Part shown: one piece after another, positions 42,910-52,027 of the stretch
Numbering within the stretch: the stretch's first letter is position 1
How the letters are laid out: each line of letters starts with the position of its first letter
Origin: JAKALD01 sp963817785
Lineage (GTDB): Bacteria; Pseudomonadota; Gammaproteobacteria; Burkholderiales; SG8-39
Assembly: GCA_963817785.1 (NCBI GenBank)
Contig: CAWFPL010000002.1
Span: 496,001 to 560,000 of the forward strand
Direction of reading: 5' to 3'
Length of the DNA stretch: 64,000 nt
Program-made: the position numbers and the translations under genes
Notes under the pieces: model-generated
What the model was told of the DNA's origin: nothing
Seen by the model: only the letters and a program-made list of their open reading frames with translations
The model's database searches: none

Positions 42910-44274
42910 ATGATGCGCGCCAGGCCGATGCGCCGCGTTCTGGTGGCGAACCGAGGGGAGATTGCCGTTCGCGTCATCCGCGCGTGCCGCGAGCTGGGGC
43001 TGGAGACGGTGCAGATCTACTCGGATGCCGATCGCGACTCGCTCGCGGTGCGGCTCGCCGACCGCGCCGTGTGCGTCGGGCCGGCGCACTCGCGCCAGAG
43101 CTATCTCAATGCCGAATTCATCGTCTCGGCCGCGCTTACCCAGGGAGCCGATGCGATCCACCCGGGCTACGGCTTCCTGTCGGAGAACGCGGCGTTCGCC
43201 GAGCTGTGCGAAAGCTCCGGCATCGCCTTCGTCGGCCCGCCCGCGGAGGCGATCCGGAAAATGGGCGACAAGGCGACGGCGCGGCGCATGGCCGAGGAGG
43301 CCGGGGTACCGGTGACCCCGGGCTCGGCCGGCACTCTCTCGGGCGCCGGGGAGGCGGGGGAAATCGCCGCGCGGCTCGGCTACCCGGTGCTGCTCAAGGC
43401 CACGGCGGGCGGCGGCGGGCGCGGGATGCGCGTGGTCCGCGACCCGGCGAGCCTCGCAAGCCAGTTTGCGGATGCCGCACGGGAGGCGGCGGCCGCGTTC
43501 GGCGACGGCGCGCTGTACGTCGAGAAGTACCTCGAGCGCGTGCGCCACGTCGAGATCCAGGTGCTCTCGGACGGCGAAACCGTCCTGCATCTGGGCGAGC
43601 GCGACTGCTCGATCCAGCGGCGCAACCAGAAGCTGCTCGAGGAGAGCCCCTCGCCGGCCCTCGACGATCGGGCGCGCGAGCGGATCGGCGAGGCCGCGGT
43701 GCGTCTTTGCCGCCACGTCGGCTACCGCAGCGCGGGGACCATCGAATGCATCGTCGACGCCGCGAGCGGGGAGTTCTACTTCATGGAGATGAACACCCGG
43801 GTGCAGGTCGAGCACCCGGTGACCGAGCTCGTGACCGGCATCGACATCGTCAAGGAGCAGCTGCGCATCGCCCGGGGAGAGCGCCTGTCGCTCGCCCAGG
43901 CCGACGTGCGGCTGCACGGGCATGCGATCGAGTGCCGCATCAACGCGGAAGATCCGGAGCGCGGATTCGCTCCTTGTCCCGGAGAGGTCCGCGGGCTGCA
44001 TTTTCCGGGCGGGCCGGGGATCCGCGTGGACTCGCACTTATTCGAGGGTTACCGTATTCCGCCGTACTACGACTCCCTGATGGCGAAAGTGATCGCCTGG
44101 GGTCGGCACCGCGACGAGTCGATCGCGCGCATGCGCCGCGCGCTCGCCGAGATGCGCATCGAAGGCGTGGCGACGACGATCCCGTTCCACCAGCGGCTGC
44201 TGGGCGACGAGCGGTTCCGCCGCGGCGACGTGCACACGCGCTTCGTCGAGGACGTCTTTATGGAGATTGCATGA
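42910..44274 (+). CDS. Biotin carboxylase subunit
   Basis: 454 residues. ATP-grasp: NRGEIAVRVIRACRELGL, GGGGRGMRVV, IQRRNQKLLEESPSP, and EMNTRVQVEHPVTE with catalytic Glu/Arg residues. It uses ATP and bicarbonate to carboxylate biotin of the neighbouring carrier. The ATG at 42910 (13 bp after the BCCP stop) is chosen; another ATG at 42928. Its stop overlaps the carboxyltransferase start (ATGA). Confidence 0.93.
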   Translation: MMRARPMRRVLVANRGEIAVRVIRACRELGLETVQIYSDADRDSLAVRLADRAVCVGPAHSRQSYLNAEFIVSAALTQGADAIHPGYGFLSENAAFAELCESSGIAFVGPPAEAIRKMGDKATARRMAEEAGVPVTPGSAGTLSGAGEAGEIAARLGYPVLLKATAGGGGRGMRVVRDPASLASQFADAAREAAAAFGDGALYVEKYLERVRHVEIQVLSDGETVLHLGERDCSIQRRNQKLLEESPSPALDDRARERIGEAAVRLCRHVGYRSAGTIECIVDAASGEFYFMEMNTRVQVEHPVTELVTGIDIVKEQLRIARGERLSLAQADVRLHGHAIECRINAEDPERGFAPCPGEVRGLHFPGGPGIRVDSHLFEGYRIPPYYDSLMAKVIAWGRHRDESIARMRRALAEMRIEGVATTIPFHQRLLGDERFRRGDVHTRFVEDVFMEIA

Positions 44275-45746
44275 AACCGCAGACGAAATCCGATCGGGCG
44301 CAGCGGCGCTTCGATTTCGTCGACGTTACCTTGCGCGACGCGCACCAGTGCCTGTGGTCGACGCGCATGACTACCGCCATGATGACGCCCATCCTCGGGG
44401 CGATCGACCGGGTCGGATACGCCTACGTCAACATCCTGGGCGGGGCGGTGTTCGACGTCTGCGTGCGCTACCTGCACGAGAACCCGTGGGAGCGCGTGGG
44501 ACTGCTGTGCGAGCGGCTCGCCACCCCCTGCGACGGGCTGACCCGCGGCCAGAGCCTGTACACCTTCGAGCTGTTCCCGGACGACGTCGTCGAGCTCAAT
44601 TCGCAGGTGCTCGCCAAGCGCGGACTGTCGGTGCTCACCGTGTACGACGCGCTCAACGACAACCGCAACATCGAGTCCTCGGTGAAGTCGGGGCGCGCGG
44701 CGGGCATGAAGATCAGCGGCTGGATGACTTACACGCTGAGCCCCGTGCACACCGACGCGTATTACGTCGAGCGCACCCGCGAGCTGGTGAAGCTGAAGGT
44801 CGACTTCATCTGCATCAAGGACCCGACCGGGCTTCTTACCCCGGAGCGCGGCCGGACCCTGTTTCCGGCAGTGGTGCGGGCCGCCGGGAGGATTCCCGTG
44901 CAGCTTCACTCGCACTGCCAGTCGGGGCTGGCACCGCAGGTGTACGAGGTCGCCATGCAAAGCGGCTTTCGCCACGGTTACACGGCGAGCGAGCCGCTCG
45001 CCAACGGCGCCTCGCTGCCGGCCACCGAGGAGATCGCGGCGCGCGCGCAGCGCCTGGGCTTCCAGACCTCGCTCGACCAGGAGGCGCTCGAACAGGTGGC
45101 CGGCTACTTCGCGTGGCTGTGCGAGCGTGAAGGCAAGCCCCGGGGCGAAGTGGCGCGCTACGACCCGGCGCTCTACGAGCATCAGATCCCGGGCGGCATG
45201 ATCTCGAACCTGCGCTACCTGCTGCAGACCATGCAGCTCGAGCACCGGCTGCCGGAGATCCTGGAGGAGGCGGCGCGCGTGCGCCACGACCTGGGCTATC
45301 CGATCGTGGTCAGTCCGTTCGCGCAGTACATCGTGACCCAGGCCACGCTCAACGTGGTGCAGGGCGAGCGCTACAAGACGATTCCGGACGAGGTGCGCAA
45401 GTATGCGATGGGCTACTACGGGCGCCTCGCGGCCAGGCCCTCGGACGAGTTCCTGGAACGCGCCAACATCCGCCCGACCGACCTGGTCACCGAGCGGCCC
45501 GCCGCGCACATCGCGCCCTGGCTGCCGCGGCTTCGCGCCGAGCTCGGCGCGGCGGCGAGCGACGAGGATCTGCTGCTGGCGGCGTTCTACGACCGCAAGC
45601 TGCTCGAGCCGCTGCGCAACCCGGCGCCCGGATGCAGCTTCCGCGCGACGCCGCTCAACGAGCTGATCCGCTACGTGGGCGGGCGGCAGGACCTCGAACA
45701 CGTGCGCATTCGCTTTGCAGGAACCGAGATGACCCTCTCGGCGTAG
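44271..45746 (+). CDS. Carboxyltransferase subunit, PYC/OadA type
   Basis: 491 residues. HMGL-like TIM barrel with DVTLRDAHQCLWSTRM, metal-binding HSH in LHSHCQSG, the Lys in IKDPTGLLTPE (place of the carboxylated Lys in PycB), IPGGMISNLRY, then the PYC_OADA conserved domain (about 300-491). It belongs to the family of pyruvate carboxylase B and oxaloacetate decarboxylase alpha chains, but lacks an attached biotinyl domain and has residue changes (IKDPTG in place of IKDMAG), so the acceptor may be another 2-oxo or carbonyl compound. Confidence 0.88.
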   Translation: MKPQTKSDRAQRRFDFVDVTLRDAHQCLWSTRMTTAMMTPILGAIDRVGYAYVNILGGAVFDVCVRYLHENPWERVGLLCERLATPCDGLTRGQSLYTFELFPDDVVELNSQVLAKRGLSVLTVYDALNDNRNIESSVKSGRAAGMKISGWMTYTLSPVHTDAYYVERTRELVKLKVDFICIKDPTGLLTPERGRTLFPAVVRAAGRIPVQLHSHCQSGLAPQVYEVAMQSGFRHGYTASEPLANGASLPATEEIAARAQRLGFQTSLDQEALEQVAGYFAWLCEREGKPRGEVARYDPALYEHQIPGGMISNLRYLLQTMQLEHRLPEILEEAARVRHDLGYPIVVSPFAQYIVTQATLNVVQGERYKTIPDEVRKYAMGYYGRLAARPSDEFLERANIRPTDLVTERPAAHIAPWLPRLRAELGAAASDEDLLLAAFYDRKLLEPLRNPAPGCSFRATPLNELIRYVGGRQDLEHVRIRFAGTEMTLSA

Positions 45747-45792
45747 CAAGCACACCCGGATAGGGAAGCGACACTGACCTGAGGAGGCAGAC

Positions 45793-47073
45793 ATGAGGAG
45801 ACTGACGCAGACTTGGACGGCGGGCTGGCGCATCGCCTTGGCGGGCGCCTTGGCGTTGCTGACTGCGACACCCGCGCTGGCGCAGCAGAAGTTCACCGAC
45901 TGGGGCTGGCCGTTACCCTACCAGCGGGTATCGCAGAAGTCGGTGCAGTGGCTGAAGAGCAAGGGCTGGTGGCCGGTAGAGGTCGCCTTCCAGGCGCCGT
46001 GGTCGGGCCAGAACACAGTCAACATCGTGATGGACCGCGAGCACCTGATGCAGAAGCGCGGCGTCGAGGCGAAGTGGCAGGCCTTCCCGTCCGGCCCTGC
46101 GATCAACGAGACCATCGTCTCGGGGCGCTTCCAGGTGGGCAACGGCGGCAATTTCCCGTTCACCTCGCTGCTCGACAAGCACATACCGGTGACCGCGATC
46201 GCGATCCTCAGCCCGAACCTGCTGCACGCGCTGGTCGTGCCCGTGGACTCGCCGCTGAAGAGCATCAAGGACCTGAAGGGGCGGAGTACGCCGGCGACCA
46301 TCGGCCTGGTAACCGGATCGTCGGCGGAGTTCTACTTCCAGGAGGCGATGGCGCTGAACGGTATCCGGCCCGACAAGGACGTCATCCTGAAGAACACCCC
46401 GCCGGGCGATCAGCTGGCGCTGCCCAAGGGCATGGACGGGGTCGTCGCCTGGGACCCGACGCCGACCATGATGACCGACGAGCTGAAGAACGGCCGCATC
46501 ATCGACACGATCTTTCCGTACAACATGTACGAAGGCCAGTTCTACGTGCGCTCGGAGATCGCGCGGCACGCGCCTGACGTAGTGCAAGCCTTCTCCGACG
46601 CGTACGCCGAGGCCACCCTGTGGATCCGGCGCCATCCGCAGAAGGCGGCGGAGCTGACGGGCCAGGACCCGAACCTGCGGCACTTCTCCAAAGCCATTCT
46701 GCTGCAGCAGGTCGAGGCCTACAATAATCTGTACAAGCCGACCTACATCTACCCGCAGGCCGCGTTCTGGGGAGCCGTGAATCAGACGATCTTCAAGTGG
46801 CTGTACGACCAGAAGCGCATCACCCGGCCGCTCACGGCAAAGGATTTCGAAGACGCGGTCGACGCGCGCTACATGACGCGGACCTTCGCCAAGCTCGGCT
46901 GGGCGGTTCCGAAGCTGCCGCCCTTCATTCCGCCGGGCTGGAAGGGCGACCCGGCGACGCCGCCGTATCCGCCCTACGTCGAAGCGTTCGACACCAAGAC
47001 GCCGCAACCTTTCCCCGGGCCCGGGGACCTCGTCAAGCCCTGGTCCTACGGCGGGAAGAGCTATAAGCCGTGA
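45793..47073 (+). CDS. ABC transporter substrate-binding protein
   Basis: 426 residues with a Sec signal (ALALLTATPALAQ). NMT1/SsuA-like periplasmic binding fold: VNIVMDREHLMQKRGVEAKWQAFPSGPAINETIVSGRFQVGNGGNFPF. It has an extended C-terminus rich in Pro. It starts the importer operon after a 46-bp gap to the carboxylase genes, so transport is likely for the same substrate class. Stop overlaps the permease start. Confidence 0.9.
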   Translation: MRRLTQTWTAGWRIALAGALALLTATPALAQQKFTDWGWPLPYQRVSQKSVQWLKSKGWWPVEVAFQAPWSGQNTVNIVMDREHLMQKRGVEAKWQAFPSGPAINETIVSGRFQVGNGGNFPFTSLLDKHIPVTAIAILSPNLLHALVVPVDSPLKSIKDLKGRSTPATIGLVTGSSAEFYFQEAMALNGIRPDKDVILKNTPPGDQLALPKGMDGVVAWDPTPTMMTDELKNGRIIDTIFPYNMYEGQFYVRSEIARHAPDVVQAFSDAYAEATLWIRRHPQKAAELTGQDPNLRHFSKAILLQQVEAYNNLYKPTYIYPQAAFWGAVNQTIFKWLYDQKRITRPLTAKDFEDAVDARYMTRTFAKLGWAVPKLPPFIPPGWKGDPATPPYPPYVEAFDTKTPQPFPGPGDLVKPWSYGGKSYKP

Positions 47074-47906
47074 CGCGCCCCGGCGCGCACGCGGCGTCGG
47101 GCCCGGCGGCGGGCGGGAGGGCGCACCTTCCCGCCGTGCTGCGCGCCTTCCTCTGCAGGGCTCGCCGCCTCGGTCTGCTCGCGACGCTGATCGCCGGATG
47201 GTGGTATGTGAGCGAGCATGTTCTGGACCGCAGCACCCGCACGCTCCTGCCGCCGCCGCAGGCGGTCCTCCGCGCGGCCTGGGAACTGACGCGCAGCGGC
47301 GAGTTGTGGCACCACCTGCACGACAGCCTGAAGCGCGAGCTGGTCGCGTTCCTGTGGGCCTGTGCCGCGATTCCGCTCGGCATCGCGATGGGATGGTGGA
47401 AGGCGGTGGAGGAGCAGGTCGACCCGGTGATCGAGATGCTGCGCCCCGTGCCGCCGCTCGCCTGGATACCGTTGTCGATCCTGTGGTTCGGCATCGGCGA
47501 CATGCAGAACGAGTCCATCATTTTCCTGGGTTGCTTCTTCCCGATCCTGCTCAACACGGTGAGCGGCGTAAAGGGCGTGGACGCGAACCTGGTGCGCGCG
47601 GCGCGCTGTCTCGGCGCGAACGTCTGGCAGATCCTGTGGCGGGTGGTGCTGCGCGCCGCCCTGCCGCAGATCGTCACCGGCGTGCGCGTCGGGCTCGGGG
47701 TCGGGTGGATGGCGCTGGTCGCCGCGGAACTGGTGGGCGCGAACTCGGGCCTCGGCTTCCTGATCAACGACTCGCGCACCATCCTGCGCACGGACTACGT
47801 GATCGTGGGCATGGCGACGATCGGCGTCGTGGGCTTCGCGATCGACCGGGTGATCCGCACGGTGGTGCGCCGCCTGATGCCGTGGTCGCAGGCGCTCGCC
47901 AGATGA
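47070..47906 (+). CDS. ABC transporter permease (SsuC/TauC type)
   Basis: 278 residues, about 6 TM segments. The EAA loop reads AARCLGANVWQILWRVVLRAALPQIVTGVRVGLGVGWM. A positively charged N-terminal 25 residues precede TM1. GTG 47070 overlaps the previous stop. With the binding protein and ATPase it makes a complete inner-membrane importer. Confidence 0.92.
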   Translation: MTRPGAHAASGPAAGGRAHLPAVLRAFLCRARRLGLLATLIAGWWYVSEHVLDRSTRTLLPPPQAVLRAAWELTRSGELWHHLHDSLKRELVAFLWACAAIPLGIAMGWWKAVEEQVDPVIEMLRPVPPLAWIPLSILWFGIGDMQNESIIFLGCFFPILLNTVSGVKGVDANLVRAARCLGANVWQILWRVVLRAALPQIVTGVRVGLGVGWMALVAAELVGANSGLGFLINDSRTILRTDYVIVGMATIGVVGFAIDRVIRTVVRRLMPWSQALAR

Positions 47907-47916
47907 GCGCCGGACG

Positions 47917-48699
47917 GTGAGCGCGGTCGCAATCTCAGGCGTTTCCAAGGTCTTTCCCGGCCACGGCGCCGGCGACGAAGCGGTGCTTGCGCTGCGCGAC
48001 GTCAGCTTTGGCGTCGCCGACCAGGAATTCTGCTCGATCCTCGGGCACAGCGGCTGCGGCAAGACGACGCTGCTCATGATGCTCGCCGGGTTCGAGGCGC
48101 CGACCAGCGGCCGGATCCTGGTCGACGGCCGGCCGGTCGGCCACCCGACGTGGCGGCGCTCGGTGGTGTTCCAGGACTACGCCCTGTTTCCCTGGATGAC
48201 CGTCGAGGAAAACGTCGCCTTCGGCCTCGAGATGAAGCGCGTGCCGCGCGAGGCGCGGCGCGAGACCGTGGCGCACTACATGGGGCTGGTCGGGCTGCAG
48301 GGCTTCGAGCGCCGCTATCCGCACCAGCTCTCCGGCGGGATGAAGCAGCGGGTGTCGATCGCGCGGGCGCTCGCGGTCGACCCGGAGGTGCTGCTCATGG
48401 ACGAGCCGTTCGCCGCGCTCGACGCGCAGAATCGCTCGCGCATGCAGGAGGAGATGGGGCGCATCCTCGCAAGCAGCGATCCGCGGGTGCGCAAGACCAT
48501 GGTGCTGGTGACCCACAGCATCGAGGAGGCGATCCTGCTGTCCGACCGCGTCGTGGTGCTGACGCGCCGGCCCGGCTGCGTCAAGGCGGACATCCGGGTC
48601 GAGCTGCCGCGGCCGCGGCGCGAGGTGGATCCGGGGTTCATCGAGCTCAAACAGCGGATCCGCGACCTGATCCACGATGAGTTCGAGCCCGAGCACTGA
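47917..48699 (+). CDS. ABC transporter ATP-binding protein
   Basis: 260 residues. Walker A GHSGCGKTTLL, Q-loop VVFQDYALFPWM, signature LSGGMKQRVSIARAL, Walker B VLLMDEPFAALD, H-loop VTHSIEEA. It is the SsuB/TauB type. GTG 47917 starts 10 bp after the permease stop. Energises import. Confidence 0.95.
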   Translation: MSAVAISGVSKVFPGHGAGDEAVLALRDVSFGVADQEFCSILGHSGCGKTTLLMMLAGFEAPTSGRILVDGRPVGHPTWRRSVVFQDYALFPWMTVEENVAFGLEMKRVPREARRETVAHYMGLVGLQGFERRYPHQLSGGMKQRVSIARALAVDPEVLLMDEPFAALDAQNRSRMQEEMGRILASSDPRVRKTMVLVTHSIEEAILLSDRVVVLTRRPGCVKADIRVELPRPRREVDPGFIELKQRIRDLIHDEFEPEH

Positions 48700-48762
48700 T
48701 CCGGGACCGCGCTCCATCGACCGCAGCGTCCGCCGGAATTGCGCATACCTGGGAGCCGAACA

Positions 48763-49536
48763 GTGCGCCTGCTGGGCAAAGCCGCGATCGTGACCGGGGC
48801 GGCGGGCGGCATCGGCGCCGCGATCGCGCGGGCCTACGTCGCGGAGGGCGCGCGAGTGTGCGTGGCCGACATCGATGCGCAGGCCGCGCAGCACCTGGCC
48901 GGTGCACTCGGCGAGGCGGCGATCGCCGTGCGCATGGACGTCACCGACGAAGACGAGGTCGAACTCGGGGTCGAGACCGCGGCGCGGGCGATGGGCGGAA
49001 TCGATATCCTGGTGAGCAATGCAGGCGTGCAGCATCTCGACACGATCGCGGACGCGTCGTTCGCGACGTGGAAGCGCATCCTGGCGATTCACCTTGACGG
49101 CGGATTCCTCACCACGCGTGCCTGCCTGCGGCGCATGTATGCGCAGCAGCGCGGCGGCTCCATCATCCTGATGGGTTCGGTCCACTCCAAGGAAGCCTCG
49201 GTGCAAAAGGGTCCTTACGTGGTCGCCAAGCACGGGCTCCTGGGGCTGGCGCGCGTAGTCGCCAAGGAAGGCGCGCCGCACGGCGTGCGCGCCAACATCA
49301 TCTGCCCGGGTTTCGTGCGCACGCCGCTGGTCGAGCGGCAGATTCCACAGCTCGCGGCCGAGCTCGGCCTATCCGAGGAGCAAGTGGTGCGCGAGGTCAT
49401 GCTGCGCGCCACCGTGGACGGCGAGTTCACGGCCGCGTCGGACGTCGCCGAGATCGCGGTCATGCTCGCCGCCTTCCCGAGCAACGCGCTCACCGGCCAG
49501 TCGATCACGGTCAGCCACGGCTGGCACATGGCCTAG
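48763..49536 (+). CDS. bdhA: 3-hydroxybutyrate dehydrogenase
   Basis: 257 residues from GTG 48763. SDR with TGAAGGIG, SNAG, GSVHSKEAS...YVVAKHG catalytic Ser/Tyr/Lys, and the BdhA-type end TVDGEFTAASDVAE...NALTGQSITVSHGWHMA. It interconverts (R)-3-hydroxybutyrate and acetoacetate with NAD. It lies after the importer genes; acetoacetate would be the product of BKACE and of PHB breakdown, so it may recycle either. Confidence 0.9.
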   Translation: MRLLGKAAIVTGAAGGIGAAIARAYVAEGARVCVADIDAQAAQHLAGALGEAAIAVRMDVTDEDEVELGVETAARAMGGIDILVSNAGVQHLDTIADASFATWKRILAIHLDGGFLTTRACLRRMYAQQRGGSIILMGSVHSKEASVQKGPYVVAKHGLLGLARVVAKEGAPHGVRANIICPGFVRTPLVERQIPQLAAELGLSEEQVVREVMLRATVDGEFTAASDVAEIAVMLAAFPSNALTGQSITVSHGWHMA

Positions 49537-49548
49537 CGGGGCGTCGCC

Positions 49549-50022
49549 TCAACCTACCACGTACGCGGCCGCTCCGGTGGCGATCAGCTCGCCCTCGTCG
49601 TTCGCCAGCTCCACGTGCGCCACCGCGATGCGCCTGCCCATGCGCAGCACGCGCCCGGTGGCGAAGAAATGCTTGCCGCGCCCCGGGCGCAGATAGTCGA
49701 CGCGCAGGTCCACCGTGCCGATGTTCGGGAACACGAGGTCCTCCTGCAGGCCGTGGCGCTCGATGAACGCGAGGTGGATGACCATCCCGGCCGCGACGTC
49801 GAGCACCGAGGAGATCACGCCGCCGTGCAGGATGCCGCGCGTCGGATTGCCGATCAGCTCCGGGCGCATGTCGAAGCGGATCCGGGGATTCTTCGTGTCG
49901 AGCGAGACCAGTTTCAGTCCGAGCACGCGATTGAACGGCACGCGCTCCTCGAAAATCCTGCGCAGCTGGTCCTTGAGCGTGCGCTGCGCCGCGCGCGATG
50001 TGGAAGCGGATTTCGCGTTCAT
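49549..50022 (-). CDS. Hotdog thioesterase
   Basis: 157 residues from ATG 50022 (SD AGGA). PaaI/YdiI-like hotdog: NPTRGILHGGVISSVLDVAAGMVIH with conserved HGG and Asp, then DLRVDYLRPGRG. It probably hydrolyses an acyl-CoA. Last gene of the minus-strand carboxylase operon. Confidence 0.88.
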   Translation of the reverse strand: MNAKSASTSRAAQRTLKDQLRRIFEERVPFNRVLGLKLVSLDTKNPRIRFDMRPELIGNPTRGILHGGVISSVLDVAAGMVIHLAFIERHGLQEDLVFPNIGTVDLRVDYLRPGRGKHFFATGRVLRMGRRIAVAHVELANDEGELIATGAAAYVVG

Positions 50023-50054
50023 GGCTTGAGTGGTCCTCCCGTTCGGTGCGCGGC

Positions 50055-52007
50055 TCACGGCGTTGCGCCGAGCGCGGGCAGCGGGTCGAGCTCGAGCAGC
50101 ACCTGGCCCGGCGCGACCTGCGCTCCCGGCGCAACGTGCACCGCGCGCACGCTCGCCGCGGCCGGCGCGGCGAGCCCGTGCTCCATCTTCATCGCCTCGA
50201 GCACGATCAGCGCGCCTCCGGCCTCGACCTGGTCGCCCGCGCGCACGTGCACCGCGACGACGCGCCCGTTCATCGGGGCGACCAGCCGCCGCTCGCCGAG
50301 CCCGGTTGCGCGTTTTGCGGGCGGCGCGTGGAGGACGTTCTCCAGGCGCCAGCTCCGGCCGGCGTGCGCCAGGTGCACGACCTCGCCCTCGAGCGCGTAG
50401 GCGATGCTCTCTTCGCGCCCGCCGTCAAGCTCGATGCGCGCCCGCTGCCGCTCGAGGGCGACGAAGCGTAGCGCGATGCTTGCGCCGGCGATGCGAGCCG
50501 CGTACGTGCCCTGGGAATGCGTCAGCGCGACGTCGCGCCCGGCGAAGCGCGCGCGCATGAGCCGCGCCGGATTGTTGCTCCATGAGCGCCACTCGCCGTA
50601 GCCGGCCGCGCTCTCGGCGAGCAGCGCCGCACCGATGGCGAGCAGCGCGGCGTCCGGCTGCGCAGTCTCGACGCGCCCGAAGCGCCGAGCGACGAAATCG
50701 GTATTCGCTCCGGCGCGCGCGAATTCCGGGTCGCGCAGCACGCCGGCGAGAAAGGCCTGGTTGGTGGCGACGCCGAGCGCGACGGTCGCCTCGAGCGCCG
50801 CGGCGAGCCGGACGCGCGCCTCATCGCGCGTGGCGCCGTGCGCGATCAGCTTCGCGAGCAGCGAGTCGTAGTGCGGCGCGATCACGCCGTCGGGCTCGAG
50901 CGCGTGGTCCACGCGCACCCCGGCGGCGGGGCGCCACACGTGGAGCCGTCCGGACTGCGGCAGGAAGTCGTGCGCGGGGTCCTCGGCGCACAGCCGCGCC
51001 TCGATCGCGTGACCGTCGAAGCGGATCTCCTGCTGGCGCCTGGGCAGCGGCTCGCCCGCCGCGACGCGCAGCTGCCACTCGACCAGATCGAGCCCGGTCA
51101 GCAATTCGGTCACCGGATGTTCGACTTGCAGCCGGGCGTTCGCCTCGATGAACCAGAAGCGGCCGTCCTCGCCGAGCAGGAACTCGATCGTGCCCGCGCC
51201 GACGTAGCCGGCGGCGCGCGCCACGGCGATCGCCGCGCCGGCGAGCCGCTCGCGCAGCGCGGCGTCCACCGCCGGGGAGGGCGACTCCTCGATCAGCTTC
51301 TGGTGGCGGCGCTGCACCGAGCAGTCGCGCTCGCCCAGGTGCACGCAATTGCCCTGCGTATCGGCGAAGATCTGCACCTCGACGTGGCGTGCGCCTTCGA
51401 GGGCGCGCTCGAGCAGCACGCGCGCATCGCCGAAGGCGTGCTGCGCTTCGGAGCGCGCCTGTGCGAGCGCAGCGGGAAGCTCTGCGGCGGAGCGCACCAG
51501 GCGCATGCCGCGCCCGCCGCCTCCGGCCGCGGCCTTGATCATCAGCGGAAAGCCGGTCTCGCGCGCAGCCCTTGCGAGCGCGGCGTCGCTCTGCTCGGCG
51601 CCGTCGTAGCCGGGCAGCACCGGCACGCCGGCCGCGCGCGCGAGGCGCTTCGCCTCGGCCTTGTCGCCCAGGGCGCGCATCGCCGCCGGGGGCGGGCCGA
51701 CCCAGGCGAGCCCTGCATCGAGCACCGCCTGCGCGAAGGCTGCGCTTTCGGCCAGGAAGCCGTAGCCCGGGTGCACGGCTTCGGCGCCGGCGCGGCGCGC
51801 GGCCGCTACGATCGCGGCCGCATCGAGATACGACTCGCGCGGCGCGGCGCCGCCGATGCACACCGCGTCGTCCGCCTCGCGCGCGTGGCGCGCGTCGCGG
51901 TCCGCCTCCGAGTACACCGCTACCGTGCGCAGTCCGAGCCCTCGCGCCGTGCGCAGGATGCGCAACGCGATCTCGCCGCGGTTCGCGATCAGCAGGGAGC
52001 GGAACAT
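50055..52007 (-). CDS. Acyl-CoA carboxylase alpha (biotin) subunit, methylcrotonyl/geranyl type
   Basis: 650 residues. Biotin carboxylase ATP-grasp (NRGEIALRILRTARGLGL, GGGGRGMRLV, RRHQKLIEESPSP, EANARLQVEHPVTE), a middle BT domain, and a C-terminal biotinyl domain with EAMKMEHGL. This size and fusion are those of MccA/LiuD, AtuF and PccA. With the beta subunit it forms an acyl-CoA carboxylase. ATG 52007; stop is 32 bp from the thioesterase. Confidence 0.93.
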   Translation of the reverse strand: MFRSLLIANRGEIALRILRTARGLGLRTVAVYSEADRDARHAREADDAVCIGGAAPRESYLDAAAIVAAARRAGAEAVHPGYGFLAESAAFAQAVLDAGLAWVGPPPAAMRALGDKAEAKRLARAAGVPVLPGYDGAEQSDAALARAARETGFPLMIKAAAGGGGRGMRLVRSAAELPAALAQARSEAQHAFGDARVLLERALEGARHVEVQIFADTQGNCVHLGERDCSVQRRHQKLIEESPSPAVDAALRERLAGAAIAVARAAGYVGAGTIEFLLGEDGRFWFIEANARLQVEHPVTELLTGLDLVEWQLRVAAGEPLPRRQQEIRFDGHAIEARLCAEDPAHDFLPQSGRLHVWRPAAGVRVDHALEPDGVIAPHYDSLLAKLIAHGATRDEARVRLAAALEATVALGVATNQAFLAGVLRDPEFARAGANTDFVARRFGRVETAQPDAALLAIGAALLAESAAGYGEWRSWSNNPARLMRARFAGRDVALTHSQGTYAARIAGASIALRFVALERQRARIELDGGREESIAYALEGEVVHLAHAGRSWRLENVLHAPPAKRATGLGERRLVAPMNGRVVAVHVRAGDQVEAGGALIVLEAMKMEHGLAAPAAASVRAVHVAPGAQVAPGQVLLELDPLPALGATP

Positions 52008-52027
52008 TCCGGCGCGGCGTTCGCCGC

